Shown: positions 1 to 9,458, counted from the first letter of the stretch. The stretch: 64,000 bases of DNA from Frankia sp. QA3 (GCF_000262465.1 NZ_CM001489.1:2352597-2416596), one strand, 5' to 3'. A program made the numbers and translations. The notes: generated by a model from the letters alone, not told the origin.

Positions 1-2
1 TC

Positions 3-728
3 GCGCTCTACCGCGCCCGGCTCAACCTGGAACTGCGCGGTGAACCGCTGACCAGCCAGGCGTGGGACCAGGCGGTCACCCCCGACACCCCCGAATACCC
101 CACCTACCCGTGGCCGATCCGCCTGGGCGACCCCGACCGGCTCGCCGACGGACTGATCGGCTACTACGCCAGCGACTCCGGGCCGGGCGGCAACACCGAC
201 TACACCCAGCTGCACGTGACCCGACCCGTCTGCGCGGACCCCTACCTGGTCGAGATCGGAAACGGGGAGGGGATCGCGCTGCCGGCCACCCCACCGGGCT
301 CCGAGGAGCGGATCCACCACCTGACGGTCCTGGCCGATCCGCATGTGCCGGTCCACGCCACCACGCACATCCTGCCGGTCATCGCGACGCAGCTGCCCGG
401 CGACCTGGTCCACCAGGCGTTGCGCCGCATCCGCGCGGCGTTCCGGCTCAGCCCGCTGCTGGCCCCGGTCCGGGTCTTCGAGCCCCGGGAGGCCCCACCC
501 GCGAGCCGGACGGATGGGGCGACCGAACACCTGGTGGTGGTCCACCCGGCCGCGCACCACGGCACCTGGACCTGGGCCCAGCCGTACACCGCGCCGGGCG
601 AGACGGAGCTGAGCTGGACGGAACTGCCGCTGCTGGCCGCCGACCAGCAGGCGCACCTGGACGATCCGGTCCCGCACGCCCGGGCCGGCTACCTGCTGCT
701 CGACCCGCCGACCGACCGCGACGAGTGA
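3..728 (+). CDS. Hypothetical protein, C-terminal part (cut by window start)
   Basis: An open frame runs from the window edge to TGA at 726-728, so at least 241 C-terminal residues are present and the start lies outside. The protein is hydrophilic and rich in Pro, Thr and aromatic residues (IGYYASD near the beginning, HHGTWTWAQPY near the middle), without transmembrane helices or a recognisable catalytic motif. It sits 23 nt before a gene with a good ribosome site (GAGAGGAAG), so the three genes at 3-3083 probably form one operon. I do not recognise the family. Good coding character in this frame only and the operon context support it as real. Confidence 0.75.
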   Translation, partial: ALYRARLNLELRGEPLTSQAWDQAVTPDTPEYPTYPWPIRLGDPDRLADGLIGYYASDSGPGGNTDYTQLHVTRPVCADPYLVEIGNGEGIALPATPPGSEERIHHLTVLADPHVPVHATTHILPVIATQLPGDLVHQALRRIRAAFRLSPLLAPVRVFEPREAPPASRTDGATEHLVVVHPAAHHGTWTWAQPYTAPGETELSWTELPLLAADQQAHLDDPVPHARAGYLLLDPPTDRDE

Positions 729-751
729 CCTGCCCGAGAGGAAGCCCCCGC

Positions 752-1921
752 ATGGCCATTCACGCTCCCCGCGCCGGCACCCTGCTGGCCTACACGCTCC
801 TGACCGACCCCCCGGTGGTGCGGGCGAGTGGCAAGGACGACCCCGAGCCCCTGCGGGTCATGCTCAAGATCACCGCCGGGGAGGGATCCACCACCTACCT
901 GCAGAAGATCGAGATCAGGTATCGGATCGGAAACGACGAGGCCGCCCTGTCACCGACCGAACCGTCCACGGTCGGCATGGTCGTCGAGCGGCGCAGCCCC
1001 ACCGACCTCGGCGGAACCTGGACCAGGAGCAAGAGGCGCGACGGCGAGAACGCCGTCTTCACTTTCACCCCCGAAACCGACTTCGACCCGTGCGAGCTGT
1101 CCGGCAGCGACACCGTCACCCTGGCGCTCACCGGCCTGTCGGCCAGCGAGACGATCGGGACCTGCTACGTCGACGTCACCGAGTGGACCTCGACGACCGA
1201 CAGCGGCTACCAGCCCCGGCCGGTGGACCCGCTGCCGGTCGACAAGTGGCCGACCGACTTCACCTTCCACAATCTGCGTCCCGACCACATCTCGGTCGAG
1301 CGGGGCGAAAGCGTCACGCTGAGATGGGAGGCGAGCCTGGGCCCCCGGTACTGGATGCACTGGGACAGCGACAAGACGTCCGTCACCGGCCTGTCGACCT
1401 GGCCCTCACCGGAACTGACCAGCACGACAGCCTTCATGCTGGTCGCCGAGCGGTCGGTGGACGGCGGCGGCACCCCGATGATCTACGCGCTCACCACCGC
1501 CGTCACCGTCCGCGAACCCGATCTCAAGGTCGGCAACCTGGAGGTCAACGGCATCGTCCAGGTCCAGGGCGCCCGCCAGGACCTCGACGCGCCCACCCCC
1601 GCCCCCACCGACAACATCAGATACTTCCAAGCGCCCACTGACGGCACCGTCGTGGGCTATGTGCAGGCAGCCAGCGGCGGCCCCGCCGCGACCGTCGCCG
1701 TGACGGTCAGCCGGACCGGCGTCAACGAGTACACGATGCGGTTCACCTCCGACAACAGCGTCTCCTCCCGGCCGCCCACCGAGACCCCGATCAACGTCCC
1801 GGTACCCAGAGGCGCCCAGCTGACGGTCCGCCTGTTCGGCCAGCAGGGCGACAGCAGCGGCCTGACCTGGCTGCCGCGCGGCGTCGGACAGCTCACCGCG
1901 ATCACCCCGCCCGCATCCTGA
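752..1921 (+). CDS. Hypothetical protein with Ig-like/beta-sandwich domains (tandem paralog 1)
   Basis: 389 residues from ATG 752, chosen because GAGAGGAAG (735-743) lies 8 nt upstream; the open frame extends further upstream but there overlaps the preceding gene. No signal peptide or membrane segment is visible. It has an N-terminal domain opening with LLAYTLLTDPPVV, a middle segment with SVERGESVTLRWEAS typical of an Ig-like strand pattern, and a C-terminal domain with APTDGTVVGYVQAASGG and PVPRGAQLTVRLFG. The next gene repeats all three blocks, so the two are tandem duplicates. Function unknown; an extracellular or particle-surface structural role is only a guess from the beta-rich pattern. 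Confidence 0.8.
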   Translation: MAIHAPRAGTLLAYTLLTDPPVVRASGKDDPEPLRVMLKITAGEGSTTYLQKIEIRYRIGNDEAALSPTEPSTVGMVVERRSPTDLGGTWTRSKRRDGENAVFTFTPETDFDPCELSGSDTVTLALTGLSASETIGTCYVDVTEWTSTTDSGYQPRPVDPLPVDKWPTDFTFHNLRPDHISVERGESVTLRWEASLGPRYWMHWDSDKTSVTGLSTWPSPELTSTTAFMLVAERSVDGGGTPMIYALTTAVTVREPDLKVGNLEVNGIVQVQGARQDLDAPTPAPTDNIRYFQAPTDGTVVGYVQAASGGPAATVAVTVSRTGVNEYTMRFTSDNSVSSRPPTETPINVPVPRGAQLTVRLFGQQGDSSGLTWLPRGVGQLTAITPPAS

Positions 1922-1934
1922 CCTCGGAGTCCCC

Positions 1935-3083
1935 GTGTCCCAGCCCGTCGCCGCCACCGAGGCCGCGCCCCTGCTCGACTACACACTCGCCTTCGACCCG
2001 GACCCGATCCAGGCCGGCCGCCCCTGCACCCTGCGGGTGACCGCACGGGCCGGGAACACCCCCGTGTACATCCGCAGGACCGTCCTGACCCTGCCCATCG
2101 GCACCGGCGCCACCGCCCTCACCGCCAACCCGAGCGGGATCCGGCGGTTGGCGGTAACCGGCGGCGACCACCCCCACCAGGGCGAGGGCTGGCGCATCGC
2201 GGCCCCCTCCGGCGGGTCGTTCACCGCCACCCCGACCCTCGCCCGGGGATGGCTGCTGGCCGTCACGCCGCTCACCTTCGGCCTCGCCGACATCGCCGTG
2301 AACGCCGCGCCCGGGACAGCCGAGTTGCAGATCGCCGAGGACAGCTCCCTGGACGGCTCCTCCTGGCAGACCCGCACCACCCGGCTGGCCCTGCCCAAGT
2401 TCCCGGCGAACTTCTTCTTCGCGGACTTCCGGCCGGACACCATGCTCGTCCCCAACGGCGGCCACGCCGTCCTGTCCTGGAACGGCTCTCCCGCCGTCTA
2501 CACGATGACCTGGCAGAGCCACTCCGGCGGCCGCGGCGGCTCGGCCGTCGTCAGCGACCAGAACCCGTGGACCTCCCCGGCCCTCCACGACACCACGGTC
2601 TTCCGCCTGGCCGCGAGCATGCCCGGGGCAACGGCCGAACGGGTACTCACCGCACTCGTCTCCGTGGCCCGTCCCCACCTGTCGGTCCACGACCTCACCG
2701 CCCTGGACACCGTCCAGATGATGGGCACCAGCCAACCCATCGAGGTCGGCCTGGGCACCACCCACTCCTTCACCGCGCCCACCGACGGAATCCTCCTCGG
2801 CCGGGTATCGGCGAACGCCGGCGGCCGGGCCACCGGCATCAAGGTCACCGCCAGGGCCCCCGGCACCGGCACCGGCACCGTGGAGTACGTCAACGACTTC
2901 GCCTCCGACAACTCCGACACCGCCAAGCTCCCCGCGGAAACCCCGTTCCACCTCCCGATCCGGCGCGGCGCCCAGGTCACCGCGGTCTGCCGCCACCTTG
3001 ACCCGCCCAGCGTCCCGGAGAGCCCGCAGCCCTACTTCTCCCTTGTCTGGATCCCCGACGGAGACGCGATCAGAACCAACTGA
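1935..3083 (+). CDS. Hypothetical protein with Ig-like/beta-sandwich domains (tandem paralog 2)
   Basis: 382 residues from GTG 1935, with GGAG at 1926-1929 and only 13 nt after the preceding stop. It matches its upstream neighbour block by block: LLDYTLAFDPDPIQAGRP at the N terminus, FRPDTMLVPNGGHAVLSW in the middle, and APTDGILLGRVSANAGG with PIRRGAQVTAV at the C terminus. The shared C-terminal block contains SDNS in both proteins followed by a Pro-Glu-Thr-Pro segment. No signal peptide, helix-rich segment or catalytic motif is visible. Together with the partial upstream gene it forms a co-transcribed cassette of unknown role. Confidence 0.8.
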   Translation: MSQPVAATEAAPLLDYTLAFDPDPIQAGRPCTLRVTARAGNTPVYIRRTVLTLPIGTGATALTANPSGIRRLAVTGGDHPHQGEGWRIAAPSGGSFTATPTLARGWLLAVTPLTFGLADIAVNAAPGTAELQIAEDSSLDGSSWQTRTTRLALPKFPANFFFADFRPDTMLVPNGGHAVLSWNGSPAVYTMTWQSHSGGRGGSAVVSDQNPWTSPALHDTTVFRLAASMPGATAERVLTALVSVARPHLSVHDLTALDTVQMMGTSQPIEVGLGTTHSFTAPTDGILLGRVSANAGGRATGIKVTARAPGTGTGTVEYVNDFASDNSDTAKLPAETPFHLPIRRGAQVTAVCRHLDPPSVPESPQPYFSLVWIPDGDAIRTN

Positions 3084-3261
3084 CCAATCGCCAGGCGCAG
3101 CGCACGCAGCCCGGTCCGTCTGCCGGTCCGGTCCGGTCCCGTCCCGTCCGTGCCGCTGGTCACGGCGATCAGGCCGCTCGTGTCGGCCAGACACGGCCAA
3201 GATCACAGTCGGAGCGTACATGTTGGTGTACGACCAGTTACGGGGGGCATGGCGGTGATGG

Positions 3262-4548
3262 GTGCCGGATGGCGTGGACGGGGTGAGGGCGATGTCACGG
3301 GCGGAGTCGGCGTTCGGACCGCCCTCGGGTGGCATCGAACCGGATACGACGGTCACGGAGCTGCTGGGGATACTGCGCCGCCACCTGGCGATGGATCTCG
3401 CCTACCTGGCACGGGCGGACGGGGAGTACCTCGTCCTTCAGGTGATCAACGGAGACGGTAGGCGGTTCGGGCTGGCACCAGGGGTCAGGGTCCGGCCCAA
3501 TCCCGGGTTGTACAGGAGTCTGCTGGCCGGCACGCTCCCGAAGGTGGTCGCGGACACCCGACGTGATCACCACATGGTCGATGTGCCGGTCATGGAGGAG
3601 CTGGGCATCGGGTGCTACGCGGCGACGGTGGTGACCGACAACGACGGCGAGGTCTTCGGGGTACTCGGGTGCATCAGCCGTGATCCGCGGCCGGATCTTC
3701 GCGAGCGGGACAGTCGGTTCCTGGGCCTGGTCGCCGCATACCTCAGCGACGCCGTCATCGACCTGCACCGGATCTGGGAGGCCCGCAGCCAGGTCTGGCG
3801 CAGCGTCAGCCAGATGATCGACGCGGGCGGCCCGAAGATCGTCTACCAGCCCGTCATCGACCTGGCGACGGGTCGGATCGCCGGGGTGGAGGCGCTGTCC
3901 CGGTTCCCCTACGAGCACCGGGAGCCGCCCCGAGGCCCGCAGGGCTGGTACTCCGACGCCACGACCGTCGGCCTCAGCGCCGAACTGGAACTGGCCGCGA
4001 TCCGCCGGGCGCTACAGGTGATACCCCAGCTACCCGCCGCGGTCTGTCTCGCGGTGAACGCCTCACCGACCACCATCACCTCCGGGCTGCTCGACGTTCT
4101 CCACGACGACGAGACCTGTCGACGTCTGGTCGTGGAAATCACCGAACACGAGTACTTCTGCGATGACACGAAGGTCCTGTGCGCCGTGCGGGAGCTACGC
4201 GCCCGCGGCGTGCGGATCGCGGTCGATGACATCGGGACCGGCTACGCGGGTCTGGAACAGCTCATCGAACTGCACCCGGACATCGTGAAGCTGGACTATC
4301 TGATCACCCACGGCATGGACACCGACCCGGCCCGCCGGACGACCGCCGCGGCACTCGTCATGATCAGCATGGAGTTCGGTGGCTGCGTCATCGCGGAGGG
4401 CATCGAATCCCCCGCCGAACTTCACACAGCCCTCGACGTGCACATCCCCTACGGCCAGGGCTACCTCCTCGGCGCCCCCGCCCCCACCGCCTCCCTTGCC
4501 TGCGCAGGAAGGAAAGGCACCAGCCTCATATCAACCGTAGCCCGGTAG
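3262..4548 (+). CDS. GAF-EAL protein, probable cyclic-di-GMP phosphodiesterase
   Basis: 428 residues. A GAF-type sensor domain occupies about residues 30-165 and an EAL domain about 185-410. The EAL signature is intact: EALSR at the loop, NAS, EITEHE, DDIGTG (canonical DDFGTG), KLD, AEGIE and QGYLLG, so the metal and substrate ligands of an active c-di-GMP phosphodiesterase are all present. No GGDEF domain and no membrane segment, so it is cytosolic and probably senses a small ligand through GAF. The start is uncertain: GTG 3262 is the longest, but ATG 3292 follows GGGTGAGG and would give 418 residues. It stands alone, with a short GTACA/TGTAC inverted repeat 30-45 nt upstream. Confidence 0.9.
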   Translation: MPDGVDGVRAMSRAESAFGPPSGGIEPDTTVTELLGILRRHLAMDLAYLARADGEYLVLQVINGDGRRFGLAPGVRVRPNPGLYRSLLAGTLPKVVADTRRDHHMVDVPVMEELGIGCYAATVVTDNDGEVFGVLGCISRDPRPDLRERDSRFLGLVAAYLSDAVIDLHRIWEARSQVWRSVSQMIDAGGPKIVYQPVIDLATGRIAGVEALSRFPYEHREPPRGPQGWYSDATTVGLSAELELAAIRRALQVIPQLPAAVCLAVNASPTTITSGLLDVLHDDETCRRLVVEITEHEYFCDDTKVLCAVRELRARGVRIAVDDIGTGYAGLEQLIELHPDIVKLDYLITHGMDTDPARRTTAAALVMISMEFGGCVIAEGIESPAELHTALDVHIPYGQGYLLGAPAPTASLACAGRKGTSLISTVAR

Positions 4549-4565
4549 CCGCACCCTGCGGGCAG

Positions 4566-4770
4566 TGACGCGGCGTTCGGCGCCCTCGGTGTCGAGCCAG
4601 CCCGACCACCGGCCAGCGCGGCGGGGCCGGCCGACAGCAGCCCGAACCCGATGAGCCGCCGCGCGGCCGGGCGCAGGCTCGGATCGCCGGTGGCGTCCAG
4701 CATGGTCGCGCTCAGCAGCGTCCCCGCCGGGCCGACCGCGTTCGCGAAGGACCGCCGCTCGCACCCGGGT
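4566..4770 (-). pseudogene. DUF2231 membrane protein remnant
   Basis: The minus strand encodes NAVGPAGTLLSATMLDATGD, then RRLIGFGLLSAGPAALAG, then after a frame change WSGWLDTEGAERRV. This order is the core of DUF2231 membrane proteins (conserved GLL-PAA-G-W-DW-DT-GAERRVG). Both ends and the following helices are missing. One frameshift near position 4610 separates the blocks. It is a dead fragment downstream of the EAL gene. Confidence 0.55.
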
Positions 4771-4801
4771 CGGTTTCACTTCCACCGGCAGAGCTGGGGG
4801 T

Positions 4802-5440
4802 TCAGCTGTCCGGGTCGAGCAGATGCGGATGACCGGGTCGGTAGGTGAACACGTAGACCCCCGCGGCGCCGGCGCGGTAGCGCTCGACAGCGGCGGCGAA
4901 CATCTCGTCGCCGTGCAGGCGGCTGAGCAGCGTCACCGCCAGCCCATGGGACGGTTCCACCGCGGTGAACAGATGCGCTGTCTGCGCACAGTGATGCCGC
5001 AGCCGCCGTGCCCAGGCACTGGCGGACCGGGCCAGATCCGCGTCGAGGACTGCCGGGCCTGACCGTTCGAGCTGAGCCACCGCCCAACGCAGATCACCCG
5101 GCAGCCGATCCAACTCCCCGCCGCCGGCACAGCCGGCCCGGGCGGCAGCAAGATGGTGCGTCAGGTAGGTCCACAGGTACGGCTCATCCGCCGGCAACTC
5201 CCACCAGCGGCTGGCACCGTCCTGCTCGACTCCGACATCCGCCCGGAAGGAGTCGAGGAACCGCCGCTGCAACCCTGCTACCTCGCCAGCAGCCCGGTGA
5301 CGCAACGCCGCATGGCTATGATCAGGTAATTGCAGGCATTCCCGACGTCGATCGTCACCGGGGTCGATGGTCGCCAACGCCAACTCGACCAGCGCGTCAC
5401 ACAGCACCCGTGATTCGGCTGCCGTCAGCCCGGGGGCACC
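4802..5440 (-). pseudogene. STAND (NB-ARC/WD40-type) protein remnant, helical linker domain
   Basis: The readable stretch resembles the alpha-helical linker between NB-ARC and WD40 repeats in actinobacterial STAND proteins: LCDALVELALATIDPGDD, ALRHRAAGEVAGLQRRFLD, WWELPADEPYLWTYLTHHL, GDLRWAVAQLERSGPA and QTAHLFTAVEPSHGLAV. Neither the upstream P-loop NB-ARC domain nor any downstream WD40 repeat is present, so about 210 residues survive of a protein usually over 1000 long. Family assignment is from pattern memory. A second STAND remnant lies at 10488-10858, suggesting more than one such gene was lost here. Confidence 0.5.
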
Positions 5441-5653
5441 CGCACGCGGCGGGACCAGCCGGCGGACACAGACGCGTCGAGCCCACCCAGCTCCTGCCTC
5501 GGCTCGACGTCCGCCCACCAGCGGCTGTCCCCTCGGAAGGGTCCGAGGAACCCGAGACTGCTACTCGCGTACTCGCGTTTGTCCCGCCGCCGCTGATCGT
5601 GAAGGGCCGTATTCTGTGCACCGGTGTAGACGCGGCGGATCACCGGGGGCGGT

Positions 5654-6052
5654 TCAGTACAGGCCCATCACCCGATCGACGGTGATCTCGATGACGAGGA
5701 GCCCGCGCGGGTTGGGCGGACGCGACCGGTACCGTCGCGTGTACTGGCGCACCCCGTCGGCGACCCGGCCCGGGTCGTCCGAGGCCACCGCGGGGCCCTC
5801 CAGGGTGAGCCAGCGGCCGCCGTCGACCTGGCAGATGGACACCCGCCCGCCCGGTCGCGCCAGCACGTTGCGGGCCTTGCACCGGGAGGCCACGGTCATG
5901 ACGCGGGCGAGCCGGGCGTCGGGGTCCCAGGTGAACCGGACCGGGGCCGCGTGCGGCGAGCCGTCGGGCCGCAGGGTGATGAAGGTGCACAGATGGTCCT
6001 CGGCGAGGAACGCCTCGGCCGCGGGAGGCGGGATCACCGTGTGCCGCCGCAT
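5654..6052 (-). CDS. PPOX-class F420/FMN-binding protein
   Basis: 132 residues from ATG 6052, preceded by CAGGAG at a 6-nt spacing. It has the split-barrel fold signature of the pyridoxamine-5'-phosphate-oxidase-like superfamily: LCTFITLRPDGSPHAAPVRF, then ARNVLARPGGRVSI and a central WLTLEGPAVA. Length and layout match the small actinobacterial F420-dependent reductases (FDOR-B type) that reduce or bind small molecules. FMN or heme binding cannot be excluded from sequence alone. It follows the exporter gene on the same strand with a 75-nt gap and may share its transcript. Confidence 0.85.
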   Translation of the reverse strand: MRRHTVIPPPAAEAFLAEDHLCTFITLRPDGSPHAAPVRFTWDPDARLARVMTVASRCKARNVLARPGGRVSICQVDGGRWLTLEGPAVASDDPGRVADGVRQYTRRYRSRPPNPRGLLVIEITVDRVMGLY

Positions 6053-6127
6053 GGGCCGCTCCTGTCCGGGTCCGTATCCGGGTCGTAGCTGACGTCGCGA
6101 GGCCGGCGTGGCAGGGCCGCCCAGCGG

Positions 6128-7624
6128 TCAGCCGGGCAGGGTCGAGGGATCGGGGGCGTCCTCGGGCCGGATGAGGGGCAGCAGCACCAGCGTGACCAGG
6201 AAGGCCGCGGCAACGAAGATCACGCCGGTGAGGAAGGCGTCATGGAAGACGTCACTGCGCGCCTGGTGCACCAGCTCGGGCCCGCCGTGCGCCCGGTCCG
6301 TCAGCTCGGCGAGGTTGCGGAAGGCGTAGGTGGCGGCGACGGCCAGGCCGATCGCGCCGCCCACCTCCTGACTGGTGTTGATCAAGCCGGCGGCGAGACC
6401 CGACTCGTGTTCGCGGACGCCGGTGAACGCCACAACCTGGATCGGCACGAAGGACAGGCCGAGACCCAGGCCGGTGACGAGGAACGCGGGTAGCAGGTCG
6501 ACCGGGTAGGAGGAGTCTACGGGCGCACGCCACAGCAGCAACATGCCGCCACCGGTGAGCAGCAGTCCGATCATGAGCACCAGCTTGGCGGGGACCTTGG
6601 TGACGAGCTGGGCGGCGACACCCGCGCCGACCGCCACGACGGCCGCCAGGGGCACGTAGGCCAGCCCGGTCCGCAGGGGCGAGTAGTCGAGGACCTGCTG
6701 CATGAACAGGCTGGCGAAGAAGAACAGCGTCACGACGTTGCCGAGCAGGAGCACGGCGGCGAGGTTCGCCGCGCGCAACGACGGCCGGCGGAAGATGCCC
6801 AGCGTGATCAACGGGTCGCGGGCGCGGCGCTCGATGAGCAGGAACGCCGCGAGCAGCAGCGCGGAGACGGCGAACCCGGCCGCTGTGCGCCCGACGGGCG
6901 GGTCGGAGTCGTCGACGGTCTGCCCGAGGGAGAAGATCAGCACTACCAGGCCGGCGGTGAGGGCGACGGCGCCGGCGATGTCGAACGAGGAGCTGCGTTG
7001 GGCGGCCCTGCTCTCGGCCACCACGCTCGGCGCGAGGAACGCGCCGAGCAGACCGATCGGGACGTTGATGAAGAAGATCCAGCGCCAACCGGGGCCGTCG
7101 GTCAGCAGGCCGCCCAGGGTCACCCCGGCCACCGCCGCCAGTCCGCTGAGCGCGCCCCACACGCCGAGCGCCTTGTTGCGTTCGGGCCCCTCGGGAAAGC
7201 TGTTGGTCAGCAGGCTCAGCGCCGACGTGGCGATGAAGGCCGCGCCCAGGCCCTGCAGCCCGCGCGCGACGATCAGCATGACCGATTCCTGGGCGAGGCC
7301 CGCCATCAGGGAGGACAGTGCGAACAGCGTCAGCCCGGTCTGCAGCATCAGGCGGCGGCCGTAGGTGTCCGCGAGGCGTCCGCACAGCAGCAGGAATCCG
7401 CCGAGCAGCATGCCGTAGGTCGTCACGACATACGGTAGCCGGGTCGCGGAGATGTCGAGCTTGTCCTCGATGGTCGGCAGGGCGACATTCACGATGGAGA
7501 CGTCGAGGAAGGTCATGAAGCCGGCAATGCTCAGGAAGGCAAGGATGAGCCCGGGCTTACGGACGGTCCCGGCCAGCGGCGGGGAGATGGTCTCCGTGCT
7601 CTGCACGGATTCCGGAATGGACAT
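6128..7624 (-). CDS. MFS drug exporter, DHA2/EmrB-QacA type (14 TM)
   Basis: 498 residues from ATG 7624; AGGAGGG lies 6-7 nt upstream, so the longer reading from 7666 is unlikely. About fourteen hydrophobic segments span the protein. Segment 1 carries FLDVSIVNVALPTI, the DHA2 hallmark, and the loop after segment 2 carries GRLADTYGRRLML (MFS motif A). It should use the proton gradient to expel lipophilic compounds. The HxlR regulator starts divergently 164 nt away across a CTAG/TTCC palindrome, a typical drug-inducible exporter arrangement. Confidence 0.92.
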   Translation of the reverse strand: MSIPESVQSTETISPPLAGTVRKPGLILAFLSIAGFMTFLDVSIVNVALPTIEDKLDISATRLPYVVTTYGMLLGGFLLLCGRLADTYGRRLMLQTGLTLFALSSLMAGLAQESVMLIVARGLQGLGAAFIATSALSLLTNSFPEGPERNKALGVWGALSGLAAVAGVTLGGLLTDGPGWRWIFFINVPIGLLGAFLAPSVVAESRAAQRSSSFDIAGAVALTAGLVVLIFSLGQTVDDSDPPVGRTAAGFAVSALLLAAFLLIERRARDPLITLGIFRRPSLRAANLAAVLLLGNVVTLFFFASLFMQQVLDYSPLRTGLAYVPLAAVVAVGAGVAAQLVTKVPAKLVLMIGLLLTGGGMLLLWRAPVDSSYPVDLLPAFLVTGLGLGLSFVPIQVVAFTGVREHESGLAAGLINTSQEVGGAIGLAVAATYAFRNLAELTDRAHGGPELVHQARSDVFHDAFLTGVIFVAAAFLVTLVLLPLIRPEDAPDPSTLPG

Positions 7625-7732
7625 GACAGCCCTCCTGCCTCGGGGGCATACCGCGTCGAGCAACATCGGAGCGGGGACTCCCCGGGCCCGGCGCGAGCCG
7701 GTTCGACAGCGTTCGGTGAATGCCTTGAGAAG

Positions 7733-7761
7733 CTAGCATTCCGAATGTTTTAGGAACCTAG
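7733..7761. promoter_or_regulatory. Candidate HxlR operator (inverted repeat)
   Basis: CTAGcATTCC at 7733-7742 is mirrored by GGAAcCTAG at 7753-7761 around an AT-rich centre. The repeat lies between the divergent exporter and HxlR starts, the right place for an autoregulatory operator. An odd palindrome CATTC-C-GAATG is nested inside. Confidence 0.45.
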
Positions 7762-7788
7762 TCGAAAGCCACTTTCCTGGAGGTGACC

Positions 7789-8214
7789 GTGCTCGACGCG
7801 TCCCAGACCCGGCCCGCCCCGGACGGGCCGGCGACCTCGCTGCACCCGGAGCAGGCGTGCCCGATCTCGCCGGTGGTCGACATCGTCTTCAGCCGCTGGA
7901 CCACCCCCATCCTGTGGGCGCTGCACGCCTTCGGCCGGCAGCGTTTCGTGGAGTTGGAGCGGCGGATCGGCACCATCAGCCCCAAGGTGCTCACGCAGCG
8001 GCTGCGCCAGCTCGAACGTGACGGGCTGGTGGTGCGCACCTACCACCAGGAGGTGCCGCCGCGGGTGGAGTACGAGATCAGCGAGCTCGGCAACAGCCTC
8101 GCTCCGCTGTTCGCCACGCTCGCCGACTGGTCGCAGGCCAACCTGGACCGGGTCGAGCAGGCCCGGCAGTCCTTCGACACGGCGCAGACCAGCCGCGCGG
8201 GCCGCCGCCTGTGA
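7789..8214 (+). CDS. HxlR-family winged-helix regulator
   Basis: 141 residues. HxlR features: CPISPVVDIVFSRWTTPILW at the N terminus with the conserved Cys and W-ILW, RFVELERRIGTISPKVLTQR as the recognition helix region, and LERDGLVVRT followed by PPRVEYEIS as the wing. GTG 7789 is preferred because a strong site GGAGGTGA (7779-7786) is 5 nt away; GTG 7783 would overlap that site. It is divergent from the exporter gene and probably controls it through the 7733-7761 palindrome, sensing a redox-active or toxic compound by the conserved N-terminal Cys (inference). Confidence 0.9.
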   Translation: MLDASQTRPAPDGPATSLHPEQACPISPVVDIVFSRWTTPILWALHAFGRQRFVELERRIGTISPKVLTQRLRQLERDGLVVRTYHQEVPPRVEYEISELGNSLAPLFATLADWSQANLDRVEQARQSFDTAQTSRAGRRL

Positions 8215-8254
8215 GCATGCGCCTGCCGCCCGTGGTCCCCCGCGCGGCGAGCTC

Positions 8255-8401
8255 CTACTCGGCCAGCTCCGTCAGGGCGTGCGCGGCGCCCCGGTAGAAC
8301 ACCGGGGGGTCCTCGGAGCGCCGATGGGCCTTCACCTTCAGGACCTCCCCGACCACGATGTCGTCGCCTCCCGTGGCGGGGCGCGCACCCCGCCGGACGG
8401 G
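8255..8401 (-). pseudogene. Flavin reductase-like domain, C-terminal remnant
   Basis: The minus strand reads DDIVVGEVLKVKAHRRSED, PPVFYRG, then AAHALTELAE and stop TAG at 8255-8257. This is the usual end of flavin reductase-like (FMN-binding split-barrel) proteins, where GDH-VVGEV and P-L-YYRG are conserved. Nothing upstream in the same frame continues the domain. Compare the intact flavin reductase at 53176-53775. Confidence 0.5.
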
Positions 8402-8455
8402 CACGGAGCAGCCCGGGGCCGCCGTTCACGCTGCGCATCCGAACGCATTGGATAC

Positions 8456-9385
8456 TTATTCGGATTCACGCCTCCACGCGGCGGTCAGCCGTTCCGACAA
8501 CTCCCACAGTCGGCGGCCGGTCTCGGCGTCGGCGGCCGCCGGGGCCAGCCGCACCCGCTTCGGTGCGCCGCGCAGCTCGGCCATGCCGTCCGGCCCGATG
8601 AACTGCCCGCTTTCCACATCCGGAGCGGTCGCCGCGTACAGCTGGGGCAGCGCACCCTGGTCCGGGGACTGGGCGAGCGGGGTGAGAATGCGGCCGAACA
8701 GCAGTTTCACCATGCCGACCGGGGCGCTCGTCTGCAGGTTGGTAGAGGTGTAGCCGGGGTGGGCGAGCACGCTGCGCACCGGGCTTCCGGCCGCGGTCAG
8801 CCGCCGGTGAAGTTCCCAGCCGAAGACGGCGTTGGCGAACTTCGACTGATTGTAGAACCCCATGGGTGAATACGTGCGCTCGCCGGAGAGGTCGTCGAAG
8901 AAGATGCGCCCCTGCCGGTGATTGGTCGAACTCACCGTCACCACACGGGGGTCGTTCCCGTCCGCCAGCAGGTCGAGCAGCAGACCGGTGAGCGCGAAGT
9001 GGCCGAGGTGGTTGACGGCGAACTGCAGCTCGTGACCCTGCGCGCCGACCCTCCGGGGCGGCGCCATCACACCGGCGTTGTTGACGAGTACGTCCAGGCG
9101 CGCGCCGTCGGAGCACAACCGGTCGGCGAAGGCGCGGACCGAGTCCAGATCGGCCAGGTCGAGCTGGCGCACCTCAAGGTGGGCGCCCGGCTGCTCGGCG
9201 ATGATCTCCGCGACCGCCCGGTGACCCTTGGCCTCGTCGCGTACGGCAAGGATCACGTGCGCGCCCTTGCGGGCGAGCGCCCGGGTGGTCGCAAGGCCGA
9301 GGCCGCTGTTGGCTCCGGTGACGACGAACACCCGCTTGGTCTGGTCCGGAATCTGCTCGGCGGTCCAGCTCCGCTGACTCATCAT
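8456..9385 (-). CDS. Short-chain dehydrogenase/reductase (retinol dehydrogenase-like)
   Basis: 309 residues from ATG 9385 (a second ATG is adjacent at 9382). Rossmann motif [17 protein letters not shown] near residue 20, NNAGVMAPP near 95, catalytic YNQSK (YxxxK) near 185, then [11 protein letters not shown]. This is the classical SDR layout of the RDH/WW-oxidoreductase-like group, NADP(H)-preferring by the R after the second strand (AVRDEAKGH). The TetR gene starts divergently 82 nt away. The minus strand has TTGACA at 9421-9416 only 31 nt from the start codon, so the message may be leaderless. Substrate unknown. Confidence 0.9.
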   Translation of the reverse strand: MMSQRSWTAEQIPDQTKRVFVVTGANSGLGLATTRALARKGAHVILAVRDEAKGHRAVAEIIAEQPGAHLEVRQLDLADLDSVRAFADRLCSDGARLDVLVNNAGVMAPPRRVGAQGHELQFAVNHLGHFALTGLLLDLLADGNDPRVVTVSSTNHRQGRIFFDDLSGERTYSPMGFYNQSKFANAVFGWELHRRLTAAGSPVRSVLAHPGYTSTNLQTSAPVGMVKLLFGRILTPLAQSPDQGALPQLYAATAPDVESGQFIGPDGMAELRGAPKRVRLAPAAADAETGRRLWELSERLTAAWRRESE

Positions 9386-9429
9386 GCGACACAAGTTGCC
9401 CCGGGTGGCATTCAGTGTCAAGCCGCGCC

Positions 9430-9458
9430 TTGGTGTCAGCGATGGCATGGCGTATACG
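9430..9458 (+). promoter_or_regulatory. Promoter for TetR gene, likely leaderless
   Basis: TTGGTG (9430-9435), 17-nt spacer, TATACG (9453-9458). Transcription would begin at about 9465-9467, exactly at the GTG start, so a leaderless mRNA is expected. A TGTCA motif is directly repeated (9416-9420 and 9434-9438) in this divergent region and could be the TetR operator. Confidence 0.5.

Noticed and set aside
62..751. Extension of the second gene's frame upstream to position 62
   Set aside because: It overlaps the coding frame 3-728 and reads as Arg/Pro-rich shadow sequence; a good ribosome site supports ATG 752.
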